Notes: generated by a model not told the origin, from the letters alone. Counted from the first letter of the stretch, positions 26,120-35,179 are shown. The stretch is 64,000 bases of DNA from Oceanobacillus sojae (GCF_900162665.1 NZ_LT727812.1:1224177-1288176), one strand, 5' to 3'. Made by a program: numbers and translations.

Positions 26120-26932
26120 TCAATGAAAGTGATGACCCTCTGTCCGCAGTATAAATAAGGTAACTGCCAGCAGCACCATAGCAATAAGAGCGGCTATATC
26201 TGTTTTCTGCCAATGCAAGCGGCGAAAGGACGACCTTGGATTGTTGGACTGGTAACCTCTTACCTCCATTGCATTAGCCATATCTTCTGCTCTTATCAGG
26301 GAACTGACGAATAAAGGAACAAAGATAGGAACAATTTTCTTTATCTGCTGAGGCAGTGATCCTTCTCCAAACACAGTGCCTCTTGCACGTTGTGCGTCCA
26401 TTACCTTCTGTGTTTCATCCAGTATAATCGGAATAAAACGCAGCGCTATGGACAGCATGAGCGATATTTCATCAACTGGCAGCTTCAGCCGTTTTAATGG
26501 CTGAAGCAGATAATTAATTGCATCCGTTAAATCAATCGGTTTTGTTGTTAAGGTTACTACGGTTGAGACAAAAATAATCATGGTAAAGCGGCTGAAGATA
26601 TACATCCCATTGATTAATCCAAATGATGAAATTGTAATCGGTCCCCAATCAATATAAATTTTGCCGCCCGCAGTAAACAGCACCTGCAGTGATACTGTAA
26701 ACAAGATCAACCATATTAATGGCCTGACACCCCGGAGATATATACGGATGGATACACCGGATAGCTTCATCATCGTAAAGGTAAAAAGCCAAAGCACCAG
26801 ATATGTTATCCAATTATTGGCGATAAATAAGATAAAAATAAATGAAATCCCTGCCAGTAATTTAGCTCTCGGATCAATACGATGAAGAAGCGAATCCCCC
26901 GGAAAATAACGTCCTAAGATTAATTTGTTCAT
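26120..26932 (-). CDS. ECF transporter transmembrane subunit EcfT (EET-associated)
   Basis: The roughly 270-residue membrane protein has HRIDPRAKLLAGI at the N-terminus, about five helices, and the two coupling motifs ARG in the form DAQRARGT and the C-terminal RAEDMANAMEVRGY. These identify the EcfT scaffold that joins two EcfA ATPases to a substrate-binding S component. ATG 26932 overlaps the ecfA2 stop (ATGA); the longer upstream frame lies inside ecfA2 and is discarded. In Listeria an EET-specific EcfT/EcfA module handles flavin for the extracytosolic flavoproteins, and the operon here implies the same. Confidence 0.9.
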   Translation of the reverse strand: MNKLILGRYFPGDSLLHRIDPRAKLLAGISFIFILFIANNWITYLVLWLFTFTMMKLSGVSIRIYLRGVRPLIWLILFTVSLQVLFTAGGKIYIDWGPITISSFGLINGMYIFSRFTMIIFVSTVVTLTTKPIDLTDAINYLLQPLKRLKLPVDEISLMLSIALRFIPIILDETQKVMDAQRARGTVFGEGSLPQQIKKIVPIFVPLFVSSLIRAEDMANAMEVRGYQSNNPRSSFRRLHWQKTDIAALIAMVLLAVTLFILRTEGHHFH

Positions 26933-27786
26933 GCCAATCCCGCCTCTATTAAAGCAGCTGCCAGCTGATCCCGTGTCAGACAGATTTGTGATAAGGTTAC
27001 ATTCGCTTCCTGCTCTATCCTTATTTGCAGTTTTCTGGCCTGCGGCAAATCCAGACCCCATTGATGAATCGCTTCTACATCAGCAAATAATCTCTCCGGT
27101 TCATCCTGAAAAACAATTCTGCCGCTGTCCATTACGATGACTTCATCAGCGTATAAGGCCACATCATCCATATCATGAGTAACCAGTAAGATAGTTAACC
27201 CGCGTTCTTTATGCCAGGCATGAAGAAGATCCATCACTTCTTTTTTCCCTTTTGGGTCAAGCCCGGCACCAGGTTCATCCAAAACAAGAATATCTGGACG
27301 CATCGCCAATATTCCTGCCATTGCCACATATCTTTTTTGACCGCCAGATAGAGAAAATGGCGACTTGGATAATAGAGAAGCCTCTAAACCGACACGCTCA
27401 ATCACTTCCAGAGCAATCTCTTTTGCTTCTGCTTCCGGTACACCAAAATTCATCGGGCCGAACATAATATCTTTTTCAACTGTTTCAGCAAATAATTGCG
27501 ACTCCGGGAATTGAAATACCATTCCCACTTTTTGACGCACTTCCTTTACTGACTGCTTTGCGTTTTCTGATGTAATCGTTATATCTCCAACTGACACGCT
27601 TCCTTTTACCGGAATAAGCAATCCATTCATCAGCTTCAGCAAACTTGATTTCCCGGAACCTGTCTTTCCCACTACCGCCGTAAAAGATCCTGACTTTACT
27701 GTTGTACTGATTGATTTTAATATCTCTGGACTTCTAATCGGTCCCGCCTGGTAATCTGCCGTTACTTGCTGAAGATTTATCTGCAT
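26929..27786 (-). CDS. ECF transporter ATPase EcfA2-type
   Basis: The roughly 285-residue ATP-binding subunit has Walker A GKTGSGKSS, Q-loop FQFPESQLF, signature LSGGQKRYVAMAG, Walker B ILVLDEPGAGLDP and the switch His in LLVTHDMDD. FQFPE and GAGLDP are typical of EcfA2 (CbiO-type) partners. The ATG at 27786 overlaps the end of ecfA1 (ATGCAGATAA). It energises transport with ecfA1 and ecfT. The substrate is likely a flavin, by context. Confidence 0.9.
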   Translation of the reverse strand: MQINLQQVTADYQAGPIRSPEILKSISTTVKSGSFTAVVGKTGSGKSSLLKLMNGLLIPVKGSVSVGDITITSENAKQSVKEVRQKVGMVFQFPESQLFAETVEKDIMFGPMNFGVPEAEAKEIALEVIERVGLEASLLSKSPFSLSGGQKRYVAMAGILAMRPDILVLDEPGAGLDPKGKKEVMDLLHAWHKERGLTILLVTHDMDDVALYADEVIVMDSGRIVFQDEPERLFADVEAIHQWGLDLPQARKLQIRIEQEANVTLSQICLTRDQLAAALIEAGLA

Positions 27787-28589
27787 AGCCACCACACCAT
27801 TTCATCTTCTGTCATATACTTATCAGGTATGGTACTTCCCTGTTCTTTTAATTTTCTTCTCAACGCTTCGATGAATGGAACATCTTCACGCTCTTCCCTT
27901 TGAAAAATCTGGGCCGGCTTGCCCGTTTCTATCACTTTTCCTTTTTTTAAAACTAATATTCTATCAGCTGCCGCCGCCTCATTCATATCATGTGTAATCG
28001 AAATAATGGTCAGCTGATGCTGTTTCCGCAATTCATCTAAGAGGGTCATGAAATCCTGTCTGCTTTTGGGATCAAGCATAACCATCGCCTCGTCTAGTAC
28101 GATAATGGCAGGATGTAACGCTAAGAGCCCGGCGATTGCCACGCGCTGCTTCTGTCCTCCTGATAATCGGGACGGATCATAATCCGCATAGCCGGTCATA
28201 CCAACCATTGCTAACGCTCTATCAACCCGCTGCTTCATTTCATCATAGGGCATGTTCTGATTTTCTAAAGCAAATGCCACATCATCTTTTACAGTCGTTC
28301 CAATAAATTGATTTTCCGGATTTTGAAATACCAGTCCTATCTGACTTCGCAGCTTCCATTTCGTTTCCTCCTTCAGCTCCATACCATTAATATAGATTCT
28401 TCCAGTGGATGGCATACGCAGACCAACTAGTAAACTGGCTAATGTCGACTTTCCGGAACCGTTATGTCCCACAACAGCCAGCCATTCTCCACGCTGGGCT
28501 GTAAAGGAAAAATCTGTAATGGTATGCTCCCGTTTTTTCAGATTATAATGAAAGGTTACATTTTCTGCTTTGATACAAGGTATTGACAT
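27777..28589 (-). CDS. ECF transporter ATPase EcfA1-type
   Basis: The 270-residue ATP-binding subunit has Walker A GHNGSGKST, Q-loop FQNPENQFIG, signature LSGGQKQRVAIAG and Walker B IIVLDEAMVMLDP (AMVMLD in place of the more usual ATSMLD), with the switch His in ISITHDMNE. FQNPENQ is typical of EcfA1. ATG 28589 is chosen; the longer frame overlaps dmkA. It starts 22 bases after the prenyltransferase gene. Confidence 0.9.
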   Translation of the reverse strand: MSIPCIKAENVTFHYNLKKREHTITDFSFTAQRGEWLAVVGHNGSGKSTLASLLVGLRMPSTGRIYINGMELKEETKWKLRSQIGLVFQNPENQFIGTTVKDDVAFALENQNMPYDEMKQRVDRALAMVGMTGYADYDPSRLSGGQKQRVAIAGLLALHPAIIVLDEAMVMLDPKSRQDFMTLLDELRKQHQLTIISITHDMNEAAAADRILVLKKGKVIETGKPAQIFQREEREDVPFIEALRRKLKEQGSTIPDKYMTEDEMVWWLCR

Positions 28590-28611
28590 TTCCCCACCCC
28601 TCTCTCCAATA

Positions 28612-29550
28612 TTACAGAATGACGGATATAAGCAAAGTAATAGCCATCGTTCCATTTACAAGCATCATATTTTTCAAAGATAATGGAAAAGTTTCCAGTT
28701 TACTTTGTTTTTGCTGGAATTGTCTGATGCTTTTTATAATCGGAATCAGAACCAGACAGACAAGTAAGACATAAACAGGAAGCACCTGAAGCAGCACAGC
28801 ACTTACAATCGCTGCAAACGAAAGCAGGTAAAGCAGCTGAAATAGCATTAGTGCATTTTTTTTGCCAATATAGTAAGGAAGAGTAAAGCGTTGATTGGCA
28901 ATATCCTCTTCCAGGTCACAGATATTATTTGCCAACATAATATTAGCAATGGTCATCATACACGGAAGGGAAACAAGAAAAATCTCCAGCAGCAAAAGGA
29001 CATTCATTTCAAAAGTAATCATGTATCCGCTAAAGCCTAAATGCGCAATTCCTTGATCAGCGGCGTTTACATAGATAGCCAGGAAGGTAATTCCTAACCC
29101 CATTGTTACACCAGAAAATACTTCTCCAAGAGGCATGCGGGACAGCGGAATAGGTCCGAATGTATAAAAAATACCGACTGCAAAGCAAAGCATACCGATA
29201 ATCAGTACAAATAAATCCGTACGAAATACGAGCCAGATTCCTAACATAGAAGCTATCGCCAACATAGTAATAATCGTTGTCACAACTCTCTTTTCAGGGA
29301 TATTCTTTTGTCCGATAATATTGGACTGTCTGCGATAGTCATCACTCAGCGCCTTCTTATAATCCATGTAATTATTAATTGCTGTTGTTGTTAAATCAAA
29401 CAGCAGCATGGCACTAAAGAAGATAACCGTATTCAGCGGTTCAAATACATCATAACGATAAATTACAAATAATAGTCCAATTAGAAATGGAAACAAACTT
29501 GCTAGTTTAGTACGGATTTCTACCAGCTTCAAAAACGTAGGCAGTGTCAT
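28612..29550 (-). CDS. dmkA: UbiA-type prenyltransferase, DmkA-like (demethylmenaquinone for EET)
   Basis: The roughly 312-residue membrane enzyme has eight or nine helices. The two Asp-rich prenyl-diphosphate/Mg motifs are NNYMDYKKALSDDY and NNICDLEEDI. It belongs to the MenA-like DHNA polyprenyltransferase family; in Listeria a second MenA paralogue, DmkA, supplies the demethylmenaquinone used by EET. Its position between apbE and the ECF genes, with a polyprenyl synthetase (DmkB-like) in the opposite arm, supports DmkA rather than housekeeping MenA. ATG 29550 (or GTG 29553) follows GAGGGAG; it starts 20 bases after apbE. Confidence 0.85.
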   Translation of the reverse strand: MTLPTFLKLVEIRTKLASLFPFLIGLLFVIYRYDVFEPLNTVIFFSAMLLFDLTTTAINNYMDYKKALSDDYRRQSNIIGQKNIPEKRVVTTIITMLAIASMLGIWLVFRTDLFVLIIGMLCFAVGIFYTFGPIPLSRMPLGEVFSGVTMGLGITFLAIYVNAADQGIAHLGFSGYMITFEMNVLLLLEIFLVSLPCMMTIANIMLANNICDLEEDIANQRFTLPYYIGKKNALMLFQLLYLLSFAAIVSAVLLQVLPVYVLLVCLVLIPIIKSIRQFQQKQSKLETFPLSLKNMMLVNGTMAITLLISVIL

Positions 29551-29570
29551 CACAGCCAGCTCCCTCTCAT

Positions 29571-30623
29571 TTATTCTATTAATCTAAAATCCTCATCTGT
29601 CAGTTCGAAATTATCAACTAATCCATCCGTGATATATACGCTTTTATCCTCCATCACGAAGATAGCTTCTGCACCGTCGAAGTCCTGCATAAATTCAATA
29701 CCTTCCTGCAGTCCCTTTGAAAACAACAGTGTAGAAAGTCCATCTCCATCAACCGAACGTTCACTGACAACAGAAACACTGGCAAGTTCACCTTCAAATG
29801 GATATCCCGTCTTTGGATTCAATAAGTGATGGTATATTTCACCATCCACTTCTAAATAACGCTCATAAATGCCTGAAGTAACGATAGACTGATCTGCTGC
29901 AGTTAATCTGCCGACAGTCTCCCCTTTTCCCGAGAACGGATTTTGGACTCCAACTACCCATGGATCACCGGATGTTTGATTGCCCATCACATAAATATTC
30001 CCTCCTAAATCAATCACAGCTGTTGTGACGCCTTCCTTCTCTAACAGCTCCACTATTTCATCAGCAATATAGCCTTTGGCAATCGCTCCCATATCTAACC
30101 GCATTCCTGAATCCTTCAGCATAACCGCTTGCTCCGCTTCATCCAGCTCAATTCTTTCATAATCAATCAGCGGCAGTATATCATCGATTTCATCCTGGGA
30201 CGGTTTCCGGGCATCCTCCATGCCGATATTCCAAAGACTGGTTAACGGTCCGACAGCAATATCAAATGAACCCTCAGCCATTCCACTGTAATCCTTGCCT
30301 TGATTAATAACCTGCCACACATCCTCCGACACATGAACAGGTGCTATCCCTGCCTGTTCATTAATTTCAGCAACCTCTGAACCACTTTCATTCGCAGTCA
30401 TTTGCTGTTCCAGCTCTTCAATTCGATCAAAGACCTTATCTAATACCGGTTCCTTCCCCTCATCATAGATTTTGATCGTTACAACCGTTCCTAATAAGAA
30501 TTCTGTTTCGCTATATGGATTATTGCTTAATGGTGATTCATCATCTGCTGAATCAGCACTTGTAGAACAGCCTGCGGTGACCAGTATAATCAGCATCATC
30601 ATAGTACAAATTTGTTTCTTCAT
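29571..30623 (-). CDS. fmnB: FAD:protein FMN transferase lipoprotein (ApbE/FmnB)
   Basis: The 350-residue protein has a lipoprotein signal ending VTAGC (Cys19), so it acts on the outer face of the membrane. ApbE motifs are present: FLLGTVVTIKIY, LDMGAIAKGYIADEI, TAVIDLGGNIYVMG, HHLLNPKTGYPFEG and SVVSERSVDGDGLST with the Mg ligands. It transfers FMN from FAD to Thr of exported proteins. The start is ATG 30623, seven bases from GGGAGG; earlier in-frame codons lack a site. It is the first gene of the minus-strand arm; two Rex/Fnr-like palindromes lie upstream. Confidence 0.9.
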   Translation of the reverse strand: MKKQICTMMMLIILVTAGCSTSADSADDESPLSNNPYSETEFLLGTVVTIKIYDEGKEPVLDKVFDRIEELEQQMTANESGSEVAEINEQAGIAPVHVSEDVWQVINQGKDYSGMAEGSFDIAVGPLTSLWNIGMEDARKPSQDEIDDILPLIDYERIELDEAEQAVMLKDSGMRLDMGAIAKGYIADEIVELLEKEGVTTAVIDLGGNIYVMGNQTSGDPWVVGVQNPFSGKGETVGRLTAADQSIVTSGIYERYLEVDGEIYHHLLNPKTGYPFEGELASVSVVSERSVDGDGLSTLLFSKGLQEGIEFMQDFDGAEAIFVMEDKSVYITDGLVDNFELTDEDFRLIE

Positions 30624-30672
30624 TGTCATGCCTCCCTGATTCTTATAAGTTGCCATTAACATGATAAACATC

Positions 30673-30733
30673 ATTATATTTGTGAAATAAATCACATTAA
30701 TTCAACTCATTTTAAATGTGAATCATTTCACAA
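30673..30733 (-). promoter_or_regulatory. apbE promoter with two Rex/Fnr-like palindromes
   Basis: On the minus strand the -10 TATAAT is 30678-30673. TTGTGAAATAAATCACAT (30680-30697) abuts it and covers the -35 region; ATGTGAATCATTTCACAA (30716-30733) lies 36 bases further upstream (centre to centre). Both contain perfect TGTGA-N6-TCACA dyads and are one or two bases from the Rex consensus. Confidence 0.65.
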
Positions 30734-30811
30734 TATTACATGTCAATTGTATAATTTATATCGTATCATGTCTATAAAAAACACAAATAAATCTCTTAAT
30801 ACCATTGACTT

Positions 30812-30827
30812 TGTCATTAAAATGACA
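30812..30827. promoter_or_regulatory. Perfect 16-bp palindrome between apbE and ndh2
   Basis: TGTCATTAAAATGACA is a perfect dyad lying midway between the two divergent EET arms. The protein that might bind it is unknown. Confidence 0.5.
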
Positions 30828-30858
30828 CAGCTTAATAATTAAAAATATATTTTTAATT

Positions 30859-30908
30859 TGTGAACTATTTATCAAATGTATGGACATTATTTCTTTATAT
30901 GTTAGAAT
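30859..30908 (+). promoter_or_regulatory. ndh2 promoter with degenerate Fnr/Rex-like half-site
   Basis: TGGACA (30881-30886), 16 bases and TAGAAT (30903-30908) form a candidate promoter. TGTGAACTATTTATCA (30859-30874) upstream keeps one perfect TGTGA half and a degenerate second half. Confidence 0.35.
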
Positions 30909-30964
30909 AAAATTGTTCAGTTGTTCACAAAGTTAACATTATAGATTACAAAGGAGTGAATACA

Positions 30965-32839
30965 ATGGCGGAGAAGAATATTGTTATTATTGGTGCTGGC
31001 TACGCCGGTGTGCATGCAGCTAAAAAGCTTGCAAAAAAATACAAACGTGACGATTCTGTTTCCATTACTCTTATAGATCGGCATTCCTATCATACAATGA
31101 TGACAGAATTACACGAAGTTGCTGCACACCGTGTAGAGCCTTCTGCTATTCAATTTGATTTACGGAAATTATTCAATCGTACGAAAGTGAAGCTTATCAC
31201 AGACAATGTCACTAATGTCGATCATGCGGCGCAGACTGTTACAACAGAGCATGGTGAGTTTGCTTACGACTACCTGATTCTGGGGATGGGCGGTGAAGCA
31301 AACGACTTCGGCACACCAGGAGTAAAGGAGCATGGTTTTACCCTCTGGTCCTGGGAGGACGCTGTTCGAATCCGGCACCATTTAGAAGATGTTGTCAAAC
31401 GCGCTTCCTTAGAACGTGATCCTGAAAAACGCCGAGCAATGCTTACCTTTACAGTTTGTGGTTCCGGCTTTACCGGTATTGAAATGATTGGGGAACTCAT
31501 CGAATGGAAGTATCGTTTAGCAAAGGAAAACAAACTGGATGAAGAAGAAATCGGGCTGTATGTTGTGGAAGCAGCAGCATCTATTTTAAATATGCTGGAC
31601 CGGAAAAGTGCGGATAAAGCAGAGAAATATTTAAATAAAAAAGGCGTTAAATTGCTTAAGAATTCGCCGATTGTCGAGGTAAAGGAAGATGGCGTAGTAT
31701 TAAAATCCGGTGAAACACTTCCTACCCACACGCTGATTTGGACTGCCGGAGTGAAGGCAAATTCTGATACGAAGGATTATGGTGTTCCAGCTGCAAGAGC
31801 AGGACGTCTGAAAGTAAATGAATTTATGGAAGCAGAAAATTTAGAGAATGTCTATGTTATTGGCGATCTGGCTTATTTTGAAGAAGAGGAAGGAAAACCG
31901 GCTCCGCAAATTGTAGAAGCTGCTGAACAAACAGGTGTAACAGCAGCAAAATCCATTATTGCAGAAATAGATAACGGTCAAAAAGAAGCTTTTGAAGGGA
32001 AATACCACGGCACCATGGTTTCTATCGGCGCCAGATATGGTGTTGCGAATTTAATGGGGCTCCGCTTAAGCGGCTGGCTGGCTAATCTGATGAAGCATCT
32101 GGTTAATCTGTATTATTTTTTCGGAATAAGAAGCGGCTATTATATGTTTCATTATATTATGCATGAATTTTTCCAGACAAAAGATAAGCGCAATATTTTC
32201 AGAGATACGCTTACCAGATATGGCAATGTTTTATGGAGCTTACCTTTACGGCTGTTTGTCGGCGGTTTTTGGCTTGAGGAAGCAGCTTCTAAAATTTGGG
32301 GTGAATCTGTCTGGAGTGAAGTCACCTCTGGCTCTGCGGGAATCTCACGGTTATTTCAAGGAATCGGAGAAGACTCCTGGCTGACTGGAAATACGGTAAA
32401 CATGCCGTTTGAATGGCTGCAAACAACGACCAGTGGTGCCAGTGAAGCGGTTGATGGCGGTGCTGAGTGGGCTACACCACTTTTAAGTAAAATGCCAGGT
32501 ATTTTTGAGTGGTTTATGCAAATTATGCTACCGACACCGGAAGTAGCTATCTTTATGCAGAAGGTTATGACCTTTATTGAATTATTTATCGGGCTCGCTA
32601 TTGTATTTGGCTTATTCACCTGGCTTGCCAGTGCTGCAAGTGCCGGATTCCTGGTGATGTTTACTTTATCCGCGATGCTGGGCTGGGATCAAATCTGGGC
32701 TCTTCCTGCTTCCATCGCCTTAATGAATGGTTCCGGACGTTCCATTGGTTTAGATTACTGGGTCGTGCCATGGCTGCAAAGAAAATCAGGTCTGATTTGG
32801 TACGGAAAAGAACGTGCTATTTATAAAGACCGGGAATAA
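30965..32839 (+). CDS. ndh2: Type II NADH dehydrogenase with C-terminal membrane domain (EET Ndh2)
   Basis: The 624-residue protein has a FAD-binding GAGYAGVHAAKKL (10-22), a second nucleotide-binding CGSGFTGIEMIGEL (about residue 161) and VYVIGDLAYF, as in NDH-2. Unlike housekeeping NDH-2 (about 400 residues) it continues into a domain of about 200 residues with several membrane helices (FYMFHYIMH-like region, FIELFIGLAIVFGLFTW, GFLVMFTLSAMLGW), the architecture of the EET-dedicated Ndh2 of Listeria. It passes electrons from NADH to the demethylmenaquinone pool. ATG 30965 lies eight bases after AAGGAG and is preferred over GTG 30956. It heads the plus-strand arm. Confidence 0.92.
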   Translation: MAEKNIVIIGAGYAGVHAAKKLAKKYKRDDSVSITLIDRHSYHTMMTELHEVAAHRVEPSAIQFDLRKLFNRTKVKLITDNVTNVDHAAQTVTTEHGEFAYDYLILGMGGEANDFGTPGVKEHGFTLWSWEDAVRIRHHLEDVVKRASLERDPEKRRAMLTFTVCGSGFTGIEMIGELIEWKYRLAKENKLDEEEIGLYVVEAAASILNMLDRKSADKAEKYLNKKGVKLLKNSPIVEVKEDGVVLKSGETLPTHTLIWTAGVKANSDTKDYGVPAARAGRLKVNEFMEAENLENVYVIGDLAYFEEEEGKPAPQIVEAAEQTGVTAAKSIIAEIDNGQKEAFEGKYHGTMVSIGARYGVANLMGLRLSGWLANLMKHLVNLYYFFGIRSGYYMFHYIMHEFFQTKDKRNIFRDTLTRYGNVLWSLPLRLFVGGFWLEEAASKIWGESVWSEVTSGSAGISRLFQGIGEDSWLTGNTVNMPFEWLQTTTSGASEAVDGGAEWATPLLSKMPGIFEWFMQIMLPTPEVAIFMQKVMTFIELFIGLAIVFGLFTWLASAASAGFLVMFTLSAMLGWDQIWALPASIALMNGSGRSIGLDYWVVPWLQRKSGLIWYGKERAIYKDRE

Positions 32840-32869
32840 ACTCCAGTCATGCTTGCCTTAGAAAACAAA

Positions 32870-32906
32870 CAAGGAAACTGTCCGCAAACTTTGGCTGGTT
32901 TCCTTG
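32870..32906 (+). other. Hairpin between ndh2 and eetA
   Basis: CAAGGAAAC (32870-32878) and GTTTCCTTG (32898-32906) form a 9-bp stem in the 158-base gap between ndh2 and eetA. There is no T run; it may mark an mRNA processing or attenuation site. Confidence 0.4.
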
Positions 32907-32997
32907 AACCATTTCTTTCATGAGACGAAATCCAGAATATATATTTTATAGATTACTATGAAGGCTTACAAGTTAAGCTGTCAGGGGGTGAGTGGGA

Positions 32998-33414
32998 ATG
33001 AAGGATATCTTTCATATGATGAAACCATGGGATGTTATCTTAACTGTCCTGCTAGTGCTTCTATCTTTTCTTCCTATCGCCATCTTTGTTTCTCAGCAGT
33101 CTCAGTATGCCGGAGAGGATTCAGTAAATATTGCAGTGATTACAGTAGATAATGAAGTTGTAGAAGAAATCCAACTGACTGATAATATGGAAACCAGAGA
33201 AATAGAGATTGCGATATCCGATCATGACAATAATATCATCGAGGTAGACAATGACCGTATTCATATAAAAAGTGCTACCTGTCCTGACCAGATATGTGTC
33301 CGTACAGGATATATCTCAAGACCTGGTCAGACAATTGTCTGTTTGCCGCATAAGCTCGTGGTAGAGATTCAATCTGACAGCGGGGAGGCAGATGATATCA
33401 TTATCAGCTCGTAA
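32998..33414 (+). CDS. eetA: NusG domain II protein, EetA-like
   Basis: The 138-residue protein has one N-terminal membrane helix (WDVILTVLLVLLSFLPIAIF) and an outside NusG domain II-type beta domain carrying the conserved CPDQICVRTGYISRPGQTIV and CLPHKLVVEI. This is the EetA family, needed with EetB for flavinylated lipoprotein function in Listeria EET. AGGGGGTG is seven bases before ATG 32998; the GTG at 32992 is less likely. It is followed after 53 bases by eetB. Confidence 0.9.
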   Translation: MKDIFHMMKPWDVILTVLLVLLSFLPIAIFVSQQSQYAGEDSVNIAVITVDNEVVEEIQLTDNMETREIEIAISDHDNNIIEVDNDRIHIKSATCPDQICVRTGYISRPGQTIVCLPHKLVVEIQSDSGEADDIIISS

Positions 33415-33467
33415 TCCTGCTTATGAAAATTTATTAACGTCCCATAAACAGATAGGAAGGGTCTGCA

Positions 33468-34022
33468 ATGACAAATAATCAGCGTCTAGTATATATCGCA
33501 TTGTTAGCTGCTCAGGCGGTCATTATCAGTTTAATAGAAAGAGCTATTCCCTCTCCCTTCGCCATCGCTCCAGGCGCAAAGCTTGGTTTAGCAAATATTA
33601 TTACATGTATGGCATTATATACACTGCCTGTAAAAGACGCATCCAAGGTTGTCATGATACGGATTATCCTTGCTACACTCTTGGGCGGTACAATTTCATC
33701 ATTCATGTATAGTGCCTCCGGAGCTGCTTTAAGTTTTATTGGGATGTGCAGCGTAAAAAAGCTCGGTCCATCCCGCATCAGCTTAATTGGCGTCAGTGTC
33801 GCCGGAGCCATCCTGCATAATATCGGACAGTTAACAATCGCCAGCTGGGTTGCCCAAACATGGACCGTTCTGCTCTATCTTCCCGTTCTATCTTTTTTCG
33901 GTATTCTATCCGGTATTGCTATGGGAATGGTTGCTAATTATTTATTAAATCACGTGGAACAGCTTCACTATTATCGAAGTCTGCAGGAAATGAAATATAC
34001 ACCGCTCAATCAAGTGTCTTAG
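33468..34022 (+). CDS. eetB: Gx transporter family membrane protein, EetB-like
   Basis: The 184-residue membrane protein has about five helices. LIERAIPSPFAIAPGAKLGL then ANIITCMALY near the N-terminus and GGTISSFMYSASGAALSF are the Gx transporter (heptaprenyl diphosphate synthase component I) signature. In EET loci this is EetB, thought to work with EetA in delivering flavin or a related cofactor across the membrane. GGAAGGG precedes ATG 33468. Confidence 0.9.
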   Translation: MTNNQRLVYIALLAAQAVIISLIERAIPSPFAIAPGAKLGLANIITCMALYTLPVKDASKVVMIRIILATLLGGTISSFMYSASGAALSFIGMCSVKKLGPSRISLIGVSVAGAILHNIGQLTIASWVAQTWTVLLYLPVLSFFGILSGIAMGMVANYLLNHVEQLHYYRSLQEMKYTPLNQVS

Positions 34023-34065
34023 TGTAAAACAAAATCCCTATGTTCGTTAAATGGAGGTTATAGCC

Positions 34066-35058
34066 ATGGCTATCCCAGTTCACCCGATGTGGGGGCCTTA
34101 CCCCCGCTTACAATCTGATTTACAATCTGTCTTGCAGGTGATTGAATCTCACCTGCAAATCCATGATAAGCGTATTGAAGCCACGATTAAAGAATTAGTC
34201 TATTCCGGCGGGAAATTACTGCGTCCGGCCTATACGCTTTTATGTGCTCAGATTGGCGATGCATCAAACCATGATAAAGAAAGGTCCATAGCCGTTGCTG
34301 CAGCACTGGAAACATTGCATATGGCAACGCTGATTCATGATGATGTCATTGATGAAGCAGACTTCCGTCATGGAGCCCCCACTATTCATACACAGCAGGG
34401 TAACCAATTTGCCATCTATTCCGGTGATTATTTATTTTGTGTCTGCTTTACCATTTTGTCCAAGTATGCCCGTACATTAGCACATCTTGAATTTAATGCA
34501 CGCAGTATGGAAAAAATTTTAACAGGTGAACTGGATCAGCTCCATGCACGTTATCAAATAGGTACCAGTATCAAAGACTATTTAGCCCGTATTTCTGGTA
34601 AAACCGCACAGCTGTTTGCCGTCAGCTGCTATTCAGGTGCCATTACCAGCCAGGCAACACGAAGACAGACGATGCTTGCCTGGAGTATGGGACACTATAT
34701 CGGCATGGCCTTCCAGATTATAGATGATGTGTTAGATTTTAAAGGGGATTTTAACACTGTGAGAAAACCAACCCTGGCAGATATTCGTCAGGGCATCTAC
34801 ACGCTTCCGCTGATTTATGCCTTACGTGAACAGCCGGAGAAATTGTCTCCTTATCTAAATAAAAAAGCGGATTTGACTGATGATGAGTTAATGGAGGTAC
34901 TTGCTATTGTTGAACAGACGAAAGGGATAGAGAAATCAAAACGGCTTGCCCGAAAGTATATAGACAAAGCATTAAAATCCCTTAGCAAACTGCCGGACGG
35001 GGACTATAAGGAGACTTTGTATGAATTGACTACCATGCTGCTGGATCGAAAAATGTAA
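34066..35058 (+). CDS. dmkB: Polyprenyl diphosphate synthase, DmkB-like
   Basis: The 330-residue trans-prenyltransferase has the first Asp-rich motif HDDVIDEADFRHG with ETLHMATLI before it, GGKLLRPAY (substrate binding) and the second Asp-rich motif FQIIDDVLDFKGD. It makes the polyprenyl diphosphate (probably C30-C35) used by DmkA for the EET quinone. GGAGG lies eight bases before ATG 34066, favoured over ATG 34051. Last gene of the arm; a strong terminator follows. Confidence 0.9.
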   Translation: MAIPVHPMWGPYPRLQSDLQSVLQVIESHLQIHDKRIEATIKELVYSGGKLLRPAYTLLCAQIGDASNHDKERSIAVAAALETLHMATLIHDDVIDEADFRHGAPTIHTQQGNQFAIYSGDYLFCVCFTILSKYARTLAHLEFNARSMEKILTGELDQLHARYQIGTSIKDYLARISGKTAQLFAVSCYSGAITSQATRRQTMLAWSMGHYIGMAFQIIDDVLDFKGDFNTVRKPTLADIRQGIYTLPLIYALREQPEKLSPYLNKKADLTDDELMEVLAIVEQTKGIEKSKRLARKYIDKALKSLSKLPDGDYKETLYELTTMLLDRKM

Positions 35059-35070
35059 CTATGTCATCTG

Positions 35071-35117
35071 AAGAATCCATTTGAAATCATCAGTATATCA
35101 AATGGATTCTTTTTTTT
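35071..35117 (+). terminator. Terminator of the ndh2-eetA-eetB-dmkB operon
   Basis: AAGAATCCATTTGA (35071-35084) pairs perfectly with TCAAATGGATTCTT (35098-35111), followed by eight T in total. Confidence 0.92.
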
Positions 35118-35179
35118 AATACTAATTGCTGCCTTTTATCATTCTAAACTCGTATCTTACCTGCGATATCCCCTTTTAT

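Noticed and set aside
26031-26213. Minus-strand frame over the hairpin and ecfT end
   Set aside because: Overlaps the 23-base hairpin and the ecfT stop in another frame; no start signal.
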